From positions 372,001-436,000 of the forward strand of contig NZ_JABCJE010000003.1 in NCBI RefSeq assembly GCF_013377535.1: a stretch of DNA of 64,000 nucleotides, in the 5' to 3' direction. A program made the translations under genes and the position numbers. Shown piece after piece: positions 45,647-54,611 of the stretch (the stretch's first letter is position 1; every line of letters begins with the position of its first letter). The notes beneath the pieces were generated by a model. It saw only the letters and a program-made list of their open reading frames with translations, did not search any database and was not told the origin of the DNA. This DNA is from Donghicola mangrovi. Lineage in GTDB: Bacteria > Pseudomonadota > Alphaproteobacteria > Rhodobacterales > Rhodobacteraceae.

Positions 45647-45726
45647 AATGTGAATGCTTTTCACATTGCAAGAGATCGTGATGGAGCAGTCCCCTTACAA
45701 GGGGCAATGTGAAAACTTTTTACATT
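45647..45726. promoter_or_regulatory. Tandem 21-bp palindromes upstream of the DUF2852 gene
   Basis: AATGTGAA-N5-TTCACATT is perfect at 45647-45667, and a second copy, AATGTGAA-N5-TTTACATT, lies at 45706-45726 with one mismatch. Centres are 59 bp apart. Between them is a third dyad, CCCCTTACAAGGGG (45691-45704). Because of the odd length (TGTGA-N7-TCACA), they are not standard CRP/FNR sites (N6) or Rex sites (TTGTGAA-N4-TTCACAA). They occupy the promoter region of DUF2852 on the minus strand. Confidence 0.7.
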
Positions 45727-45733
45727 ATTTGGG

Positions 45734-46201
45734 TTATTCCGTGAAATCAGCCACTTGGGCACCGCTCAGGGGCCCTAGGTCCGCGGGTTTCAGCGAAAAG
45801 ATGTGCCGCGGGGTGCCCGCTGCGGCCCAGATCAGGTCGAATTCCAGCAAGCGCGGGTCCAGAAAAGCACGGATCGGGTTCAGGTGCCCCACGGGCGACA
45901 CGCCCCCGATGGCAAAGCCGGTCTGGCTGCGGATCAGGTCCGCGTCGGCCTTACCCAAAGGCTCACCCGCCAGGGCGCTGGCTTTGTCGGCGCAGACCTT
46001 GTTGCCGCCTGCGGTCAGGAACAGGATCGCCTCGCCGCTGGTTTCCCCGCGAAAGATGATCGACTTGGCGATCTGGTCCACGTGGCAGCTGGCGGCGGTT
46101 GCGGCCTGTTCGGCGGTGCGGCTCTCTCCGGCTTCCATGATTTCGGGCTCGAATCCGGCGTCGATCAGGGCTTGGCGGACGCGCTTCAGACTCTTGCTCA
46201 T
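45734..46201 (-). CDS. YbaK/EbsC-type aminoacyl-tRNA deacylase
   Basis: A 155-residue trans-editing domain of the YbaK/ProX superfamily, which hydrolyses mischarged tRNAs such as Cys-tRNA-Pro or Ala-tRNA-Pro. Family landmarks are the invariant Lys in VDQIAKSIIFRG (about 41-52), AGGNKVCADKAS, and TGFAIGGVSPVGH (about 93-105), where the GxxPxGH motif forms the substrate pocket. ATG 46201 is the start; upstream frame is not coding. It diverges from glnE over 62 bp. Exact tRNA specificity is not determinable. Confidence 0.88.
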   Translation of the reverse strand: MSKSLKRVRQALIDAGFEPEIMEAGESRTAEQAATAASCHVDQIAKSIIFRGETSGEAILFLTAGGNKVCADKASALAGEPLGKADADLIRSQTGFAIGGVSPVGHLNPIRAFLDPRLLEFDLIWAAAGTPRHIFSLKPADLGPLSGAQVADFTE

Positions 46202-46263
46202 GGGGGTCTCCGGATTTGATCTGGGGCATTGACGGGCCGTCGGGACGAACCCAAACATGCGTC

Positions 46264-49077
46264 ATGACATTCGCATCCCGTATGACCCGCACGCCTCGTC
46301 CTTTCAATCCCGAACGTGGAGCCGAAGGGGCAGCCCTGTTCCCCATGCTGGCCCCCGAACTGCGTGGGTTGATGGAAGGGACCGCAGGGTGCAGCCCCTA
46401 TTTGCGCGGGCTGATGGCGGTGGAAACCGGTTGGATCGCCGCTGCAATGGATGACCCCGAAGGGGCCTTGGCCGGTGAATTCGCACGCCTGCGGGCGACC
46501 GCCCCCGATGAGCGTCCTACCGCGCTGCGCCAAGGGAAACGGCGCGTGGCCCTCTTGACCGCGCTGGCCGATCTGGCGGGCGTCTGGCGGCTGGAGCAGG
46601 TGACCGGCGCGCTGACTGACTTTGGCGCGTTGGCCACCCATCTGGCGATGACTGCCTGTGTGGGGGCGGAAATCCGGCGCGGCAAGCTGCCCGGCATGAC
46701 CGAGGATGACATCGAAACCGCAGGGGGGATGGTTGCCCTTGCCATGGGTAAGATGGGCGCGGGCGAGCTGAACTATAGCTCGGACATCGACCTGATTTGC
46801 CTGTTCGACGAGACGAAATATTCCCGCGACGACTATCTGGACGCTCGCGCATCTTTGATCAGAGCGACGCGCAAAATGTGTGCGATGCTGTCGGACATCA
46901 CCGCCGAGGGCTACGTCTTTCGCACCGATCTGCGCCTGCGTCCCGATTCGGGGGTCACGCCGGTTTGTATGCCGATGGAGGCCGCCGAGCGGTATTACGA
47001 GAGCCTCGGCCGCACATGGGAGCGCGCCGCCTATATCAAGGCTTACCCCTGCGCGGGCGATATCGAGGCGGGTCTCGGGTTCCTGAAAACGATGGCGCCG
47101 TTCGTGTGGCGCAAGCATCTGGACTTTGCCGCCATTCAGGACGCCCACGATATGCGGCTGGCGATCCGCAATCACAAAGGGCTGCACGGCCCCGTCTGCC
47201 TGCCCGGACACAATATGAAACTGGGGCGTGGCGGCATCCGCGAGATCGAGTTCTTTACCCAGACCCGCCAGTTGATTGCGGGCGGACGCGACCCTGATCT
47301 GCGGGTGCGCGGCACCGTGCCCGGCCTGAACGTGCTGGCCGCCAAGGGCTGGATCACCCCCGAGGTCGCCCAAACCCTGACCGACCACTACCGCGCCCAC
47401 CGCGAGGTCGAGCATCGCCTGCAAATGGTGAACGACGCGCAGACCCACAGCCTGCCCACCGCGCCCGAGGAAATGACCCGCATCGCGATGATGATGGACA
47501 TGGATCAGGCGGACTTCGAGGCGGACGTGCGCAGCCGCCTTGCTGCGGTGCACGAGTTGACCGAGGATTTCTTTGCTCCCGACGCCCCCGCCAAACCCTG
47601 CGAGCAGGTCGCCGAACTGGACCAGCAGGTCGTCGAGCGCTGGAAAACCTATCCCGCCCTTCGGTCGGCCCGCGCGGTCGAGATTTTCAATCGCCTGAAG
47701 CCCGAGATCCTGACCAAGCTGACCGCCGCCCCCAAACCCGAAGAGGCGCTGATCGCCTTTGACGGATTTTTGGCAGGTCTGCCTGCGGGGGTGCAGCTGT
47801 TTTCCCTGTTCGAGGCGAACCCCCAACTGGTGGACCTGATCGTCGATATCGCCAGCACGGCGCAGGCTTTGGCCCGCTATCTGTCGCGGAACGCGGCGGT
47901 GCTGGACGGGGTGATCGGGGGCAGTTTCTTTGCCCCTTGGCCGGGGCGCGAGGCGCTGATCGCCGAACTCTCCGCGCGGCTCGAGCAAGAGGGCGATTAC
48001 GAGCGCCAACTCGACACCACCCGCCGCTGGGCCAAGGAATGGCACTTCCGCGTGGGTGTTCACCTGCTGCGCGGCCTGATCACCGCCGAGGAAGCGGGCC
48101 GCGAATATGCCGATCTGGCGGCTGCGACTTTGGCCGGATTGTTCCCAGCCGTGCAGATCGAATTTGCCCGCAAGCACGGCCCCGCGCCGGGGCGGGGGGC
48201 GGCGGTTCTGGGGATGGGCAGTCTTGGTGCCTGTATGCAGACGGCGACCTCTGATCTGGATGTGATCGTGATCTATGACCCATTGGGGGTTGAGGAATCC
48301 GACGGCAAGCGCCCCTTGCATGTGCGCACCTATTTCGCCCGTCTGACGCAGGCTTTGGTGACGGCGATGACCGCGCCCATGGCCGAAGGGCGCCTCTATG
48401 AGATGGACATGCGCCTGCGCCCCTCGGGCAATCAGGGGCCGGTGGCCACCAGTTGGGACGCTTTCCAAGCCTATCAGGAGACCGAGGCCTGGACGTGGGA
48501 GCACCTAGCCCTGACCCGCGCCGCGGTGGTGATCGGCCAGCCCGATCTGGCTGCCGACATCGAAACTTTCCGCCAGACCCTGATCCAGCGAGAGCGGTCC
48601 GAGGGCAAGGTCCTGCGTGATGTGGCCGATATGCGCGCCCGCATCCGCGCCGCCAAAACCCCCGCCAGCGTGTGGGACGTCAAGGCGGGCGATGGCCGGA
48701 TGCAGGACATCGAACTCTTTGCCCAAGCGGCTGCCCTGATGGCCGGCCTGCCGGACCGCAGCGTGATGGCGGGCCTTCAGGCGGCCCAGTCGCTGGCTTG
48801 GATCAGCCCGGAGGTCGCCGCGCAGATCGCAGATTTCTACCGCCAGCTCTGGCAGGTCCAGATATCCTCGCGCCTCTTGGGCGAGGGGCCGATCAACCCT
48901 GACACCATCGGCAGCGGTGGGGCAGGCTTCTTGCTGCGTGTCTGTAACGCCGAAAATATGCCGCAACTGGAACAGCGCCTGCTTCAGGGCTATGTGTTTG
49001 CTACGGAACAGATCGAAAGCGTTCTGACCGCCCGAGCAGAGGAAACACCGGATGAACACAGTGAAGGATCCCCATGA
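46264..49077 (+). CDS. glnE: Bifunctional glutamine synthetase adenylyltransferase/deadenylase
   Basis: Controls glutamine synthetase by adding or removing AMP in response to PII and glutamine. The 937-residue chain is two nucleotidyltransferase domains in tandem: an N-terminal deadenylase domain with AMGKMGAGELNYSSDIDLI (about 160-180) and a C-terminal adenylyltransferase domain with GMGSLGACMQTATSDLDVIV (about 650-670). Each has the GxGxxG...DxD metal pattern; the second has GSLGA where many homologues have GKLGG. I take ATG 46264 (MTFASRMTRTP); the frame is open upstream. Its end overlaps the next gene by 26 bp. Confidence 0.95.
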   Translation: MTFASRMTRTPRPFNPERGAEGAALFPMLAPELRGLMEGTAGCSPYLRGLMAVETGWIAAAMDDPEGALAGEFARLRATAPDERPTALRQGKRRVALLTALADLAGVWRLEQVTGALTDFGALATHLAMTACVGAEIRRGKLPGMTEDDIETAGGMVALAMGKMGAGELNYSSDIDLICLFDETKYSRDDYLDARASLIRATRKMCAMLSDITAEGYVFRTDLRLRPDSGVTPVCMPMEAAERYYESLGRTWERAAYIKAYPCAGDIEAGLGFLKTMAPFVWRKHLDFAAIQDAHDMRLAIRNHKGLHGPVCLPGHNMKLGRGGIREIEFFTQTRQLIAGGRDPDLRVRGTVPGLNVLAAKGWITPEVAQTLTDHYRAHREVEHRLQMVNDAQTHSLPTAPEEMTRIAMMMDMDQADFEADVRSRLAAVHELTEDFFAPDAPAKPCEQVAELDQQVVERWKTYPALRSARAVEIFNRLKPEILTKLTAAPKPEEALIAFDGFLAGLPAGVQLFSLFEANPQLVDLIVDIASTAQALARYLSRNAAVLDGVIGGSFFAPWPGREALIAELSARLEQEGDYERQLDTTRRWAKEWHFRVGVHLLRGLITAEEAGREYADLAAATLAGLFPAVQIEFARKHGPAPGRGAAVLGMGSLGACMQTATSDLDVIVIYDPLGVEESDGKRPLHVRTYFARLTQALVTAMTAPMAEGRLYEMDMRLRPSGNQGPVATSWDAFQAYQETEAWTWEHLALTRAAVVIGQPDLAADIETFRQTLIQRERSEGKVLRDVADMRARIRAAKTPASVWDVKAGDGRMQDIELFAQAAALMAGLPDRSVMAGLQAAQSLAWISPEVAAQIADFYRQLWQVQISSRLLGEGPINPDTIGSGGAGFLLRVCNAENMPQLEQRLLQGYVFATEQIESVLTARAEETPDEHSEGSP

Positions 49078-49327
49078 CCCCAAAGGCCTGATCCGCGAGG
49101 CCTACCGGATCGACGGGATCACCCTTGGCGAATGCCGCAGCATCTTTTTGGATTGGGCGCTGAGCGTTCCGGGCGATGACCTGCACGCGGATCTGGCGGC
49201 GCTGCTGGCGGTCTATGGCGGCGACGAAAACCACCCCATGACCACCGTCTTGAACGAAGGGCTGGCCAACACCGACCGCCCGCGCAGACGTGGGGGATGG
49301 CGGTCGCGGCCCCGCGATATGGAATAA
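49052..49327 (+). CDS. Conserved hypothetical protein after glnE, 91 residues
   Basis: A small soluble acidic protein with a basic C-terminal tail (RPRRRGGWRSRPRD). It starts inside the end of glnE with a GGAAACACCGG ribosome region, suggesting coupled translation. Contains a motif-like stretch ITLGECRSIFLDWALSVPGDDLHADLAALLAVYG (landmarks FLDWAL and DLAALL, about 24-57). From memory, similar short proteins follow glnE in other Rhodobacteraceae, often labelled only as hypothetical. No function assigned. Confidence 0.72.
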   Translation: MNTVKDPHDPKGLIREAYRIDGITLGECRSIFLDWALSVPGDDLHADLAALLAVYGGDENHPMTTVLNEGLANTDRPRRRGGWRSRPRDME

Positions 49328-49339
49328 GGCGGAACAAGA

Positions 49340-49365
49340 AACGCGGCCCTGATCGGGGCCGCGTT
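49340..49365. terminator. GC-rich terminator-like hairpin between convergent genes
   Basis: AACGCGGCCC (49340-49349) pairs perfectly with GGGCCGCGTT (49356-49365). It separates the glnE unit (+) from eda (-). Short T-tracts on each side make it a probable but not ideal terminator. Confidence 0.6.
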
Positions 49366-49390
49366 CTGCATCTCAGGGGCTGACCTTGGA

Positions 49391-50032
49391 TCAGCGGGCC
49401 AGCTGAGCGGCCTCTTGCGCCAGGGCGACAATGCCGTCCCAATCGCCAGCAATCATCATCTCTTTGGGGGCGACCCAGCTGCCGCCAACGCAGACGGTGT
49501 TCGACAGCGACAGATAGTCGGGGGCGTTCTTCAGGCTAACACCGCCGGTCGGGCAGAAGGTGACCTGCGGGATCGGCGCACCGATGGCCTTCAGTGCCTT
49601 GGCGCCGCCATTGGCCTCGGCGGGGAAAAACTTCTGAACGGTGTAGCCGCGCTCGAGCAGAGCCATCGCCTCGGACGCGGTGGCCGCACCGGGCAGCAAG
49701 GGCAGGTCCGCCGCTTCGCAGGCGCTTAGCAGAGTGTCGGTGGCGCCGGGCGACACACCGAACAATGCGCCAGCCTCTTTGGCGGCGGCAACATCGGCGG
49801 GGGTCAGCAAGGTGCCCGCACCAACAATCCCGCCTTCGACCTTGGCCATCTCGCGGATGGCGTCCAGCGCGATCGGGGTGCGCAGGGTGACTTCCAGAAC
49901 CGGCAGGCCACCCTTGACCAAGGCTTCGGCCAGCGGGCGCGCGTGGGCCAGCTCGTCGATCACAAGAACGGGGATCACGGGCGCCTTGCGGCAGATTTCG
50001 AGAGATTTAGCGCTGGCTTCTGCGGGGGTCAT
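49391..50032 (-). CDS. eda: 2-keto-3-deoxy-6-phosphogluconate aldolase
   Basis: Class I aldolase that splits KDPG into pyruvate and glyceraldehyde 3-phosphate, the last step of the Entner-Doudoroff pathway. The 213 residues contain the acid/base Glu in LEVTLRTP, GAGTLLT, the Schiff-base Lys in YTVQKFFPAEANGG, and the phosphate-binding FCPTGGVSL. It lies 131 bp downstream of edd on the same strand, the gap being filled by a repeat element, so both probably respond to the edd promoter. Confidence 0.96.
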   Translation of the reverse strand: MTPAEASAKSLEICRKAPVIPVLVIDELAHARPLAEALVKGGLPVLEVTLRTPIALDAIREMAKVEGGIVGAGTLLTPADVAAAKEAGALFGVSPGATDTLLSACEAADLPLLPGAATASEAMALLERGYTVQKFFPAEANGGAKALKAIGAPIPQVTFCPTGGVSLKNAPDYLSLSNTVCVGGSWVAPKEMMIAGDWDGIVALAQEAAQLAR

Positions 50033-50069
50033 TCATCAGTCCTCGGTGTCGAAATCGGTTGGGTTTGTT

Positions 50070-50149
50070 GCCTCCGGCGGGAGTATTTTCCGCAAAAAGA
50101 AGTCTGAACTTGCGCTTCTTCTTGCTTCAAATACTCAAAATCCGGAGGC
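50070..50149. repeat. 80-bp inverted dispersed repeat between edd and eda
   Basis: GCCTCCGG (50070-50077) pairs with CCGGAGGC (50142-50149), GAGTATTT (50081-50088) with AAATACTC (50129-50136), and AAGAAG with CTTCTT nearer the centre. Two head-to-head copies of a GCCTCCGGCGGGAGTATTT-type element make one long imperfect hairpin. It is related to the element at 43753. Confidence 0.75.
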
Positions 50150-50163
50150 CGAAGTCAGTGGTG

Positions 50164-51969
50164 TCATACAACAACCGCAGCGCCATTCGAAGCAAGGCCC
50201 ACGTTCTGGCGGAATGCTTCGAAGAGTTCGCGGCCGATGCCGGATTTGTTCGGGGTCAGGTCGGCGACTGCCGGCGTGCGGCCGGCAAAATCGGGGGCGA
50301 GGTTCTCGATCACACCGGTTTTTGCATCGACGCGCAGCAGGTCACCGTCCTGAACACGGGCGAGGGGGCCGCCAAGCGCCGCTTCAGGGCTGACGTGGAT
50401 CGCGGCAGGAACCTTGCCCGATGCGCCCGACATGCGGCCATCGGTGACCAGAGCGACCTTCAGTCCGCGGTCCTGTAGAACCGCGAGGGTCGGGGTCAGG
50501 CTGTGCAGTTCCGGCATGCCGTTGGCCTGTGGGCCCTGGAAGCGGACGACGACGATGGTGTCCTCGGTGAACTCGCCGTTCTGGAAGGCCTTTTTCACAT
50601 CGGCCTGATCTTCGAACACGCGGGCTTTGGCTTCGATCACGTGACGCTCAGGGGCGACGGCCGAGACCTTCATGATGCCGGTGCCAAGGTTCCCTGCCAG
50701 CTGGCGCAGACCGCCGGTGGGCTGGAATGCATCGGTGGCGGGGCGCAGGATCTTGTCGTTCTGGGTTTCCTTGGGGCCTTCGACCCAAGTCAGCGCGTTG
50801 TCGATCAGCTTGGGCTCTTCGGTGTAGCGGGCCAGACCCTGACCGGCGATGGTCTGGGTGTCATCATGAAGGAGACCTGCATCCAGAAGTTCGCCGATCA
50901 TGTAGCCAAGGCCACCAGCGGCGTGGAAGTGGTTCACATCGGCCAGACCGTTGGGATACACTTTGGCCATCAGCGGCACGACCGAAGACAGCTGATCGAA
51001 ATCTTCCAGCGTCAGCTCGACGCCAGCGGCGCGGGCCATGGCGGGCAGGTGCAGCACAAGGTTGGTCGAGCCGCCAGTTGCCATCAGACCGACCACACCG
51101 TTCACAAAGGCACGCTCGTCCAGCACGTCACAGACGGGGGTGTATTCGTTACCCAGTTGGGTGATGGCTGCGGCGCGTTCAACGCCCGCCACGGTCAGCG
51201 CATCGCGCAGGGGGGTGTTCGGGTTGATAAAGGAGCTGCCCGGCATGTGCAGGCCCATGAACTCCATCAGCATCTGGTTGGTGTTTGCAGTCCCGTAGAA
51301 CGTGCAGGTGCCCGGCCCGTGATAGGAGGCCATCTCGGCGGCCATCAGCTCTTCGCGGCCAACCTCGCCGGTGGCGAATTTTTGACGGACTTTGGCCTTT
51401 TCGTCGTTGGGTAGGCCGCTGGTCATGGGGCCCGTGGGCAGGAAGATGCCGGGGATATGGCCAAAGGTCGCCGCGGCGATGATCAGACCGGGAACGATCT
51501 TGTCGCAGACGCCAAGGTAGAGCGCCGCGTCGAAGGTGTTGTGCGAGAGGCCCACGCCCGCCGCCAGCGCGATCACATCACGCGAGAACAGCGACAGTTC
51601 CATGCCGGTCTGGCCTTGGGTCACGCCATCGCACATGGCAGGTACGCCGCCAGCGACCTGAGCGGTCGCGCCGACCTTGCGGGCGGTTTGGCGGATCAAC
51701 TCGGGGTAACGCTCATAGGGCTGGTGCGCCGAGAGCATGTCGTTATAAGCGGTGATCACACCGATGTTGGGCGCACGGCCAGCGGCCAGCGCGTCCTTGT
51801 CCTGACCCATCGCGGCATAGGCGTGTGCCTGGTTGCCGCATGCCAGATGCCCGCGTGCGGGGCCCTGATCGGCGGCGCGCTTCATCTGGTCCATGTACCG
51901 CGCACGGCGCTGGGCCGAGCGGTCGCGGATGCGCTGGGTGACTTCGTGGATCGTATTATTGAGGGGCAT
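50164..51969 (-). CDS. edd: Phosphogluconate dehydratase
   Basis: Iron-sulfur dehydratase converting 6-phosphogluconate to KDPG, the first committed step of the Entner-Doudoroff pathway. The 601-residue chain is of IlvD/Edd type, with cluster and metal ligands around [31 protein letters not shown] and [20 protein letters not shown], and the C-terminal [19 protein letters not shown]. The start is ATG 51969 with a strong AAAGGAG site; translation from further upstream would run through the operator. With eda it provides the glycolytic route typical of this family, where phosphofructokinase is often missing. Confidence 0.96.
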   Translation of the reverse strand: MPLNNTIHEVTQRIRDRSAQRRARYMDQMKRAADQGPARGHLACGNQAHAYAAMGQDKDALAAGRAPNIGVITAYNDMLSAHQPYERYPELIRQTARKVGATAQVAGGVPAMCDGVTQGQTGMELSLFSRDVIALAAGVGLSHNTFDAALYLGVCDKIVPGLIIAAATFGHIPGIFLPTGPMTSGLPNDEKAKVRQKFATGEVGREELMAAEMASYHGPGTCTFYGTANTNQMLMEFMGLHMPGSSFINPNTPLRDALTVAGVERAAAITQLGNEYTPVCDVLDERAFVNGVVGLMATGGSTNLVLHLPAMARAAGVELTLEDFDQLSSVVPLMAKVYPNGLADVNHFHAAGGLGYMIGELLDAGLLHDDTQTIAGQGLARYTEEPKLIDNALTWVEGPKETQNDKILRPATDAFQPTGGLRQLAGNLGTGIMKVSAVAPERHVIEAKARVFEDQADVKKAFQNGEFTEDTIVVVRFQGPQANGMPELHSLTPTLAVLQDRGLKVALVTDGRMSGASGKVPAAIHVSPEAALGGPLARVQDGDLLRVDAKTGVIENLAPDFAGRTPAVADLTPNKSGIGRELFEAFRQNVGLASNGAAVVV

Positions 51970-51999
51970 GGGTAGCTCCTTTGGCGTCCTGTTGGCCGC

Positions 52000-52028
52000 T
52001 CTATAACAGGTACGGTTAGCGCTAACAA
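52000..52028 (-). promoter_or_regulatory. edd promoter with LacI-family operator
   Basis: On the minus strand TTGTTA (52023-52028), a 17-bp spacer and TATAGA (52000-52005) form a strong promoter. The perfect palindrome GTTAGCGCTAAC (52015-52026) covers the -35 and part of the spacer. Its central CG and TGTTA-type arms are those of LacI-family operators. R. sphaeroides CceR, a LacI-type regulator of edd-eda, is known to recognise a similar site, so CceR-like repression is likely. Confidence 0.75.
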
Positions 52029-52097
52029 GGTTGGCTGTATGAAACCTTCGTGCAGATTGATCTTTTACGAACCCATATTCGGGAGTAGAGGGCGCAT

Positions 52098-53291
52098 ATG
52101 ACCCAATCGTACCCCACAATCCGCCTGAAGCCCAACGCCGAAGCCCGCGCCATCCGCCACGGCTTCCCTTGGGTTTATGACAATGAACTGGTGACCGACC
52201 GCCGCACCCGCAATATCGAAGCGGGCGCGCTGGCTGTGCTCGAGGATGCAGATCGCACCCCCATGGGCCTTGTGACCGTGAACCCCAACTCGCGCATCAT
52301 GGCGCGGATGCTGGATCGCGACACCACGGCACAGGTGGACAAGGCGTGGTTTGCCGCCCGTCTGAAGCGGGCGCTGGATCACCGCGCGCGTCTGTACAAA
52401 GACCCGTTCTATCGTCTGGTCCACGCCGAAGCCGACGGCCTGCCCGGTGTGGTGATCGACCGTTTCGGCGATCTGGCGGTTGTGCAGCCGAACGCCGCTT
52501 GGGCGGATCAACGCTTTGCCGATCTGGCGCAGGCGCTGGTGGACGTGACCGGTGTGACCACCGTGATCAAGAACGGTACGGGCCGCGCGCGTACTCTGGA
52601 AGGGCTGGACGAAGTGACCGAGGTCACCATCGGCACCGCCCCCGAGGCACCGATCCACGTTCCCATGAACGGCGCGACCTATATGGCCGACGTTGTGGGC
52701 GGGCAGAAAACCGGTCTGTTCTATGACCAGCGTCCGAACCACGCTTTCGCCGCGCAACTGGCGAACGGTAGCCGCGTGCTGGACGTGTTCAGCCATGTGG
52801 GCGGCTTTGGTCTGGCGATGCTGGCTGGCGGTGCGACCTCGGCTCTGGCGGTAGATGGCTCTGCCCCCGCGCTGGAACTGGCCGAGCAGGGCGCAGCCGT
52901 TTCGGGCTTTGGCGATCGCTTCACCACCCGCAAGGGCGATGCCTTCGCAACGCTCGAGGCGCTGGCCGAAGAAGGCGAGATGTTCGACGTGGTCATCTGT
53001 GACCCGCCCGCTTTCGCTCCCTCGAAAAAGGCGCTGGATGCCGGTCTGCGGGCCTATGAACGCGTGGCCCGTCTGGCGGCGCCGCTGGTCAAAGAGGGTG
53101 GCTATATCGGTCTGTGCTCTTGCTCGCACGCGGCGGATTTGACCAAGTTCCGCGCCGCCTGTACCCGCGGCATCGGTCGGGCAGGGCGCAATGGCCAGCT
53201 TATCTATACCGGCTACGCTGGTCCCGATCACCCGCTGCTGCCGCAACTGGCCGAAAGCGGCTACCTCAAAGCGCTGTTCTACCGCGTATGA
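52098..53291 (+). CDS. rlmI: Class I SAM-dependent rRNA (cytosine) methyltransferase, RlmI-like
   Basis: Methylates a cytosine C5 of 23S rRNA in the characterised E. coli homologue. The 397 residues comprise an N-terminal PUA-like RNA-binding domain (about 5-80, with [12 protein letters not shown]), a middle EEHEE-type domain ([16 protein letters not shown]), and a Rossmann domain with [16 protein letters not shown] (SAM motif I), the DPPAFAPSK active-site region and CSCSH. Homologues also include putative methyltransferases of unknown target, so the nucleotide modified is inferred. It diverges from edd and overlaps the PIN gene by 4 bp. Confidence 0.9.
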   Translation: MTQSYPTIRLKPNAEARAIRHGFPWVYDNELVTDRRTRNIEAGALAVLEDADRTPMGLVTVNPNSRIMARMLDRDTTAQVDKAWFAARLKRALDHRARLYKDPFYRLVHAEADGLPGVVIDRFGDLAVVQPNAAWADQRFADLAQALVDVTGVTTVIKNGTGRARTLEGLDEVTEVTIGTAPEAPIHVPMNGATYMADVVGGQKTGLFYDQRPNHAFAAQLANGSRVLDVFSHVGGFGLAMLAGGATSALAVDGSAPALELAEQGAAVSGFGDRFTTRKGDAFATLEALAEEGEMFDVVICDPPAFAPSKKALDAGLRAYERVARLAAPLVKEGGYIGLCSCSHAADLTKFRAACTRGIGRAGRNGQLIYTGYAGPDHPLLPQLAESGYLKALFYRV

Positions 53292-53827
53292 AGGTCCTGC
53301 TCGACGCCTGTGTCCTCTATCCGACGGTGATGAGAGAAGTGCTGATCGGGGCCGCCAAGGCGGGCCTCTATCAGCCGCTCTGGTCCGCACGGATTTTGGA
53401 GGAATGGCGTAGGGCAGCCGCCCGTCTGGGCCCTGTTGAGGGGATGCAGGCCGAGGGCGAAATCGTGATGCTGCGGGCGGATTTCCCCGCAGCCACTGTT
53501 TCGGGGTTCGAGCAGATCGAGCCCCGTTTGTATTTGCCCGACAGCGGCGATGTGCACGTTCTGGCCGCCGCGATCAAAGGGTCGGCGGATACCATCGTCA
53601 CCATGAACGCCAAGGATTTCCCCCGCCACACACTGGCCGAAGAGGGGATCCAGCGGCTCGATCCTGACCAGTTCCTGCTGACTTTGCACGACACTGCTCC
53701 CGATACCGTGGCGGCACTGGTAGAAACCGTTCGCTCAAACGCGGAGAAGATGGATCACGTTCACCGCGACGCCCGCGCCCTGCTGAAAAAGGCGCGGATG
53801 CCCCGTCTGGGCAAACGGCTGGGTTAA
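53288..53827 (+). CDS. PIN-domain protein (putative endoribonuclease)
   Basis: A 179-residue protein with a PIN fold, a metal-dependent RNase architecture. Conserved acids are Asp6 in [12 protein letters not shown], Glu38/39 in ILEEW, Asp88 in PDSGDVHVLAAAIKG and Asp110 in VTMNAKDF. PIN proteins are most often VapC-type toxins, but no antitoxin-sized gene is adjacent; instead it starts inside the stop of rlmI (ATGA). It may match the group I remember as RSP_2648-type PIN proteins. About 60 residues beyond the core PIN domain form a charged tail. The stop overlaps that of the convergent M48 gene. Confidence 0.85.
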   Translation: MKVLLDACVLYPTVMREVLIGAAKAGLYQPLWSARILEEWRRAAARLGPVEGMQAEGEIVMLRADFPAATVSGFEQIEPRLYLPDSGDVHVLAAAIKGSADTIVTMNAKDFPRHTLAEEGIQRLDPDQFLLTLHDTAPDTVAALVETVRSNAEKMDHVHRDARALLKKARMPRLGKRLG

Positions 53828-54507
53828 AGACGCCACTTCCGCTCGTTTGCCTCGATCGCGGCGATGCGGTCGGGGGTTTTGGGATGGCTCATCAACCATG
53901 CGGGCACCACGCCCGAGCGGGCCTGCGACAGGGCCTCTAGTTTGCGGAACATGGATTTCTGGGGCTCGGTCCCAATGCCCGCTTTGACCAGCAAAGCCGA
54001 GGCATAGGCGTCGGCCTCGTATTCGTCCCCGCGCGACAGGTGCGCCCCCAACATGCTGGCCAGAAACCCCGCGATATAAACCCCGATCCCCGGCAAAAAC
54101 CGCGAGAGGATCAGCGCCAGCGCCGTGCGCAGGGCGTTCTGGCTGGTAAAGTCGATCATCCGGCGGCGGGTGTGCCCCAGCGCCACATGCCCCAATTCGT
54201 GGGCGATAACGCTGGCCATTTCCTCGGCCGAGACCTGACCGGAACGGTAGCGGTCATAGAAGCCCCGCGTGATGAAAATCCGCCCGTCCGGCGCGGCCAG
54301 CCCGTTCACGGCGTCGATGTCGTAGATGTTTACCCGGATCCGCGGAAGTTCCAGCGCGGCGGCCAGCTGGTCACATAGGCGCAGTAGCGTGTTATCGGCC
54401 AGTTCACTGGACCGCGCGTCCAGTTCGCGCGCCGTACGCCACGCGCTGAAGTGGTACATGACAAAGCCCGCAAGGGCGGCAAGCAGGATCGGTGTAAATC
54501 TGAGCAT
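53824..54507 (-). CDS. M48-family zinc metallopeptidase
   Basis: A 227-residue membrane-anchored peptidase. Residues 1-20 form a hydrophobic anchor; the catalytic zinc site is HELGH (about 103-107), with the downstream Glu ligand in RGDEYEADAYA. A hydrophobic hairpin (about 130-158) lies between them, as in M48 proteases of the HtpX/Oma1/BepA group. Lacks TPR repeats, unlike BepA. The likely role is envelope protein quality control; side of the membrane not certain. Confidence 0.9.
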   Translation of the reverse strand: MLRFTPILLAALAGFVMYHFSAWRTARELDARSSELADNTLLRLCDQLAAALELPRIRVNIYDIDAVNGLAAPDGRIFITRGFYDRYRSGQVSAEEMASVIAHELGHVALGHTRRRMIDFTSQNALRTALALILSRFLPGIGVYIAGFLASMLGAHLSRGDEYEADAYASALLVKAGIGTEPQKSMFRKLEALSQARSGVVPAWLMSHPKTPDRIAAIEANERKWRL

Positions 54508-54533
54508 GCCCTATATGTGGGGCCTGATCAGGC

Positions 54534-54572
54534 AAAAGAAAAGCGCCCGATGGGAGGGGGATCATCGGGCGC
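54534..54572 (-). terminator. Rho-independent terminator for the OsmC gene
   Basis: GCGCCCGATG (54543-54552) and CATCGGGCGC (54563-54572) form a perfect 10-bp stem with a 10-nt loop. On the minus strand TTTTCTTTT follows (54534-54542). Confidence 0.9.
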
Positions 54573-54611
54573 GCTACTGGCGCGAACAGCGCCGCAAAAC
54601 TGTGGGATGGA

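Noticed and set aside
45649-45665. CRP/FNR box in the DUF2852 upstream region
   Set aside because: TGTGA and TCACA are separated by 7 bp, not 6, and the dyad is of odd length.
46198-48504. A 768-codon frame antisense to glnE
   Set aside because: Shadow of the biased glnE codons; no features of a protein family.
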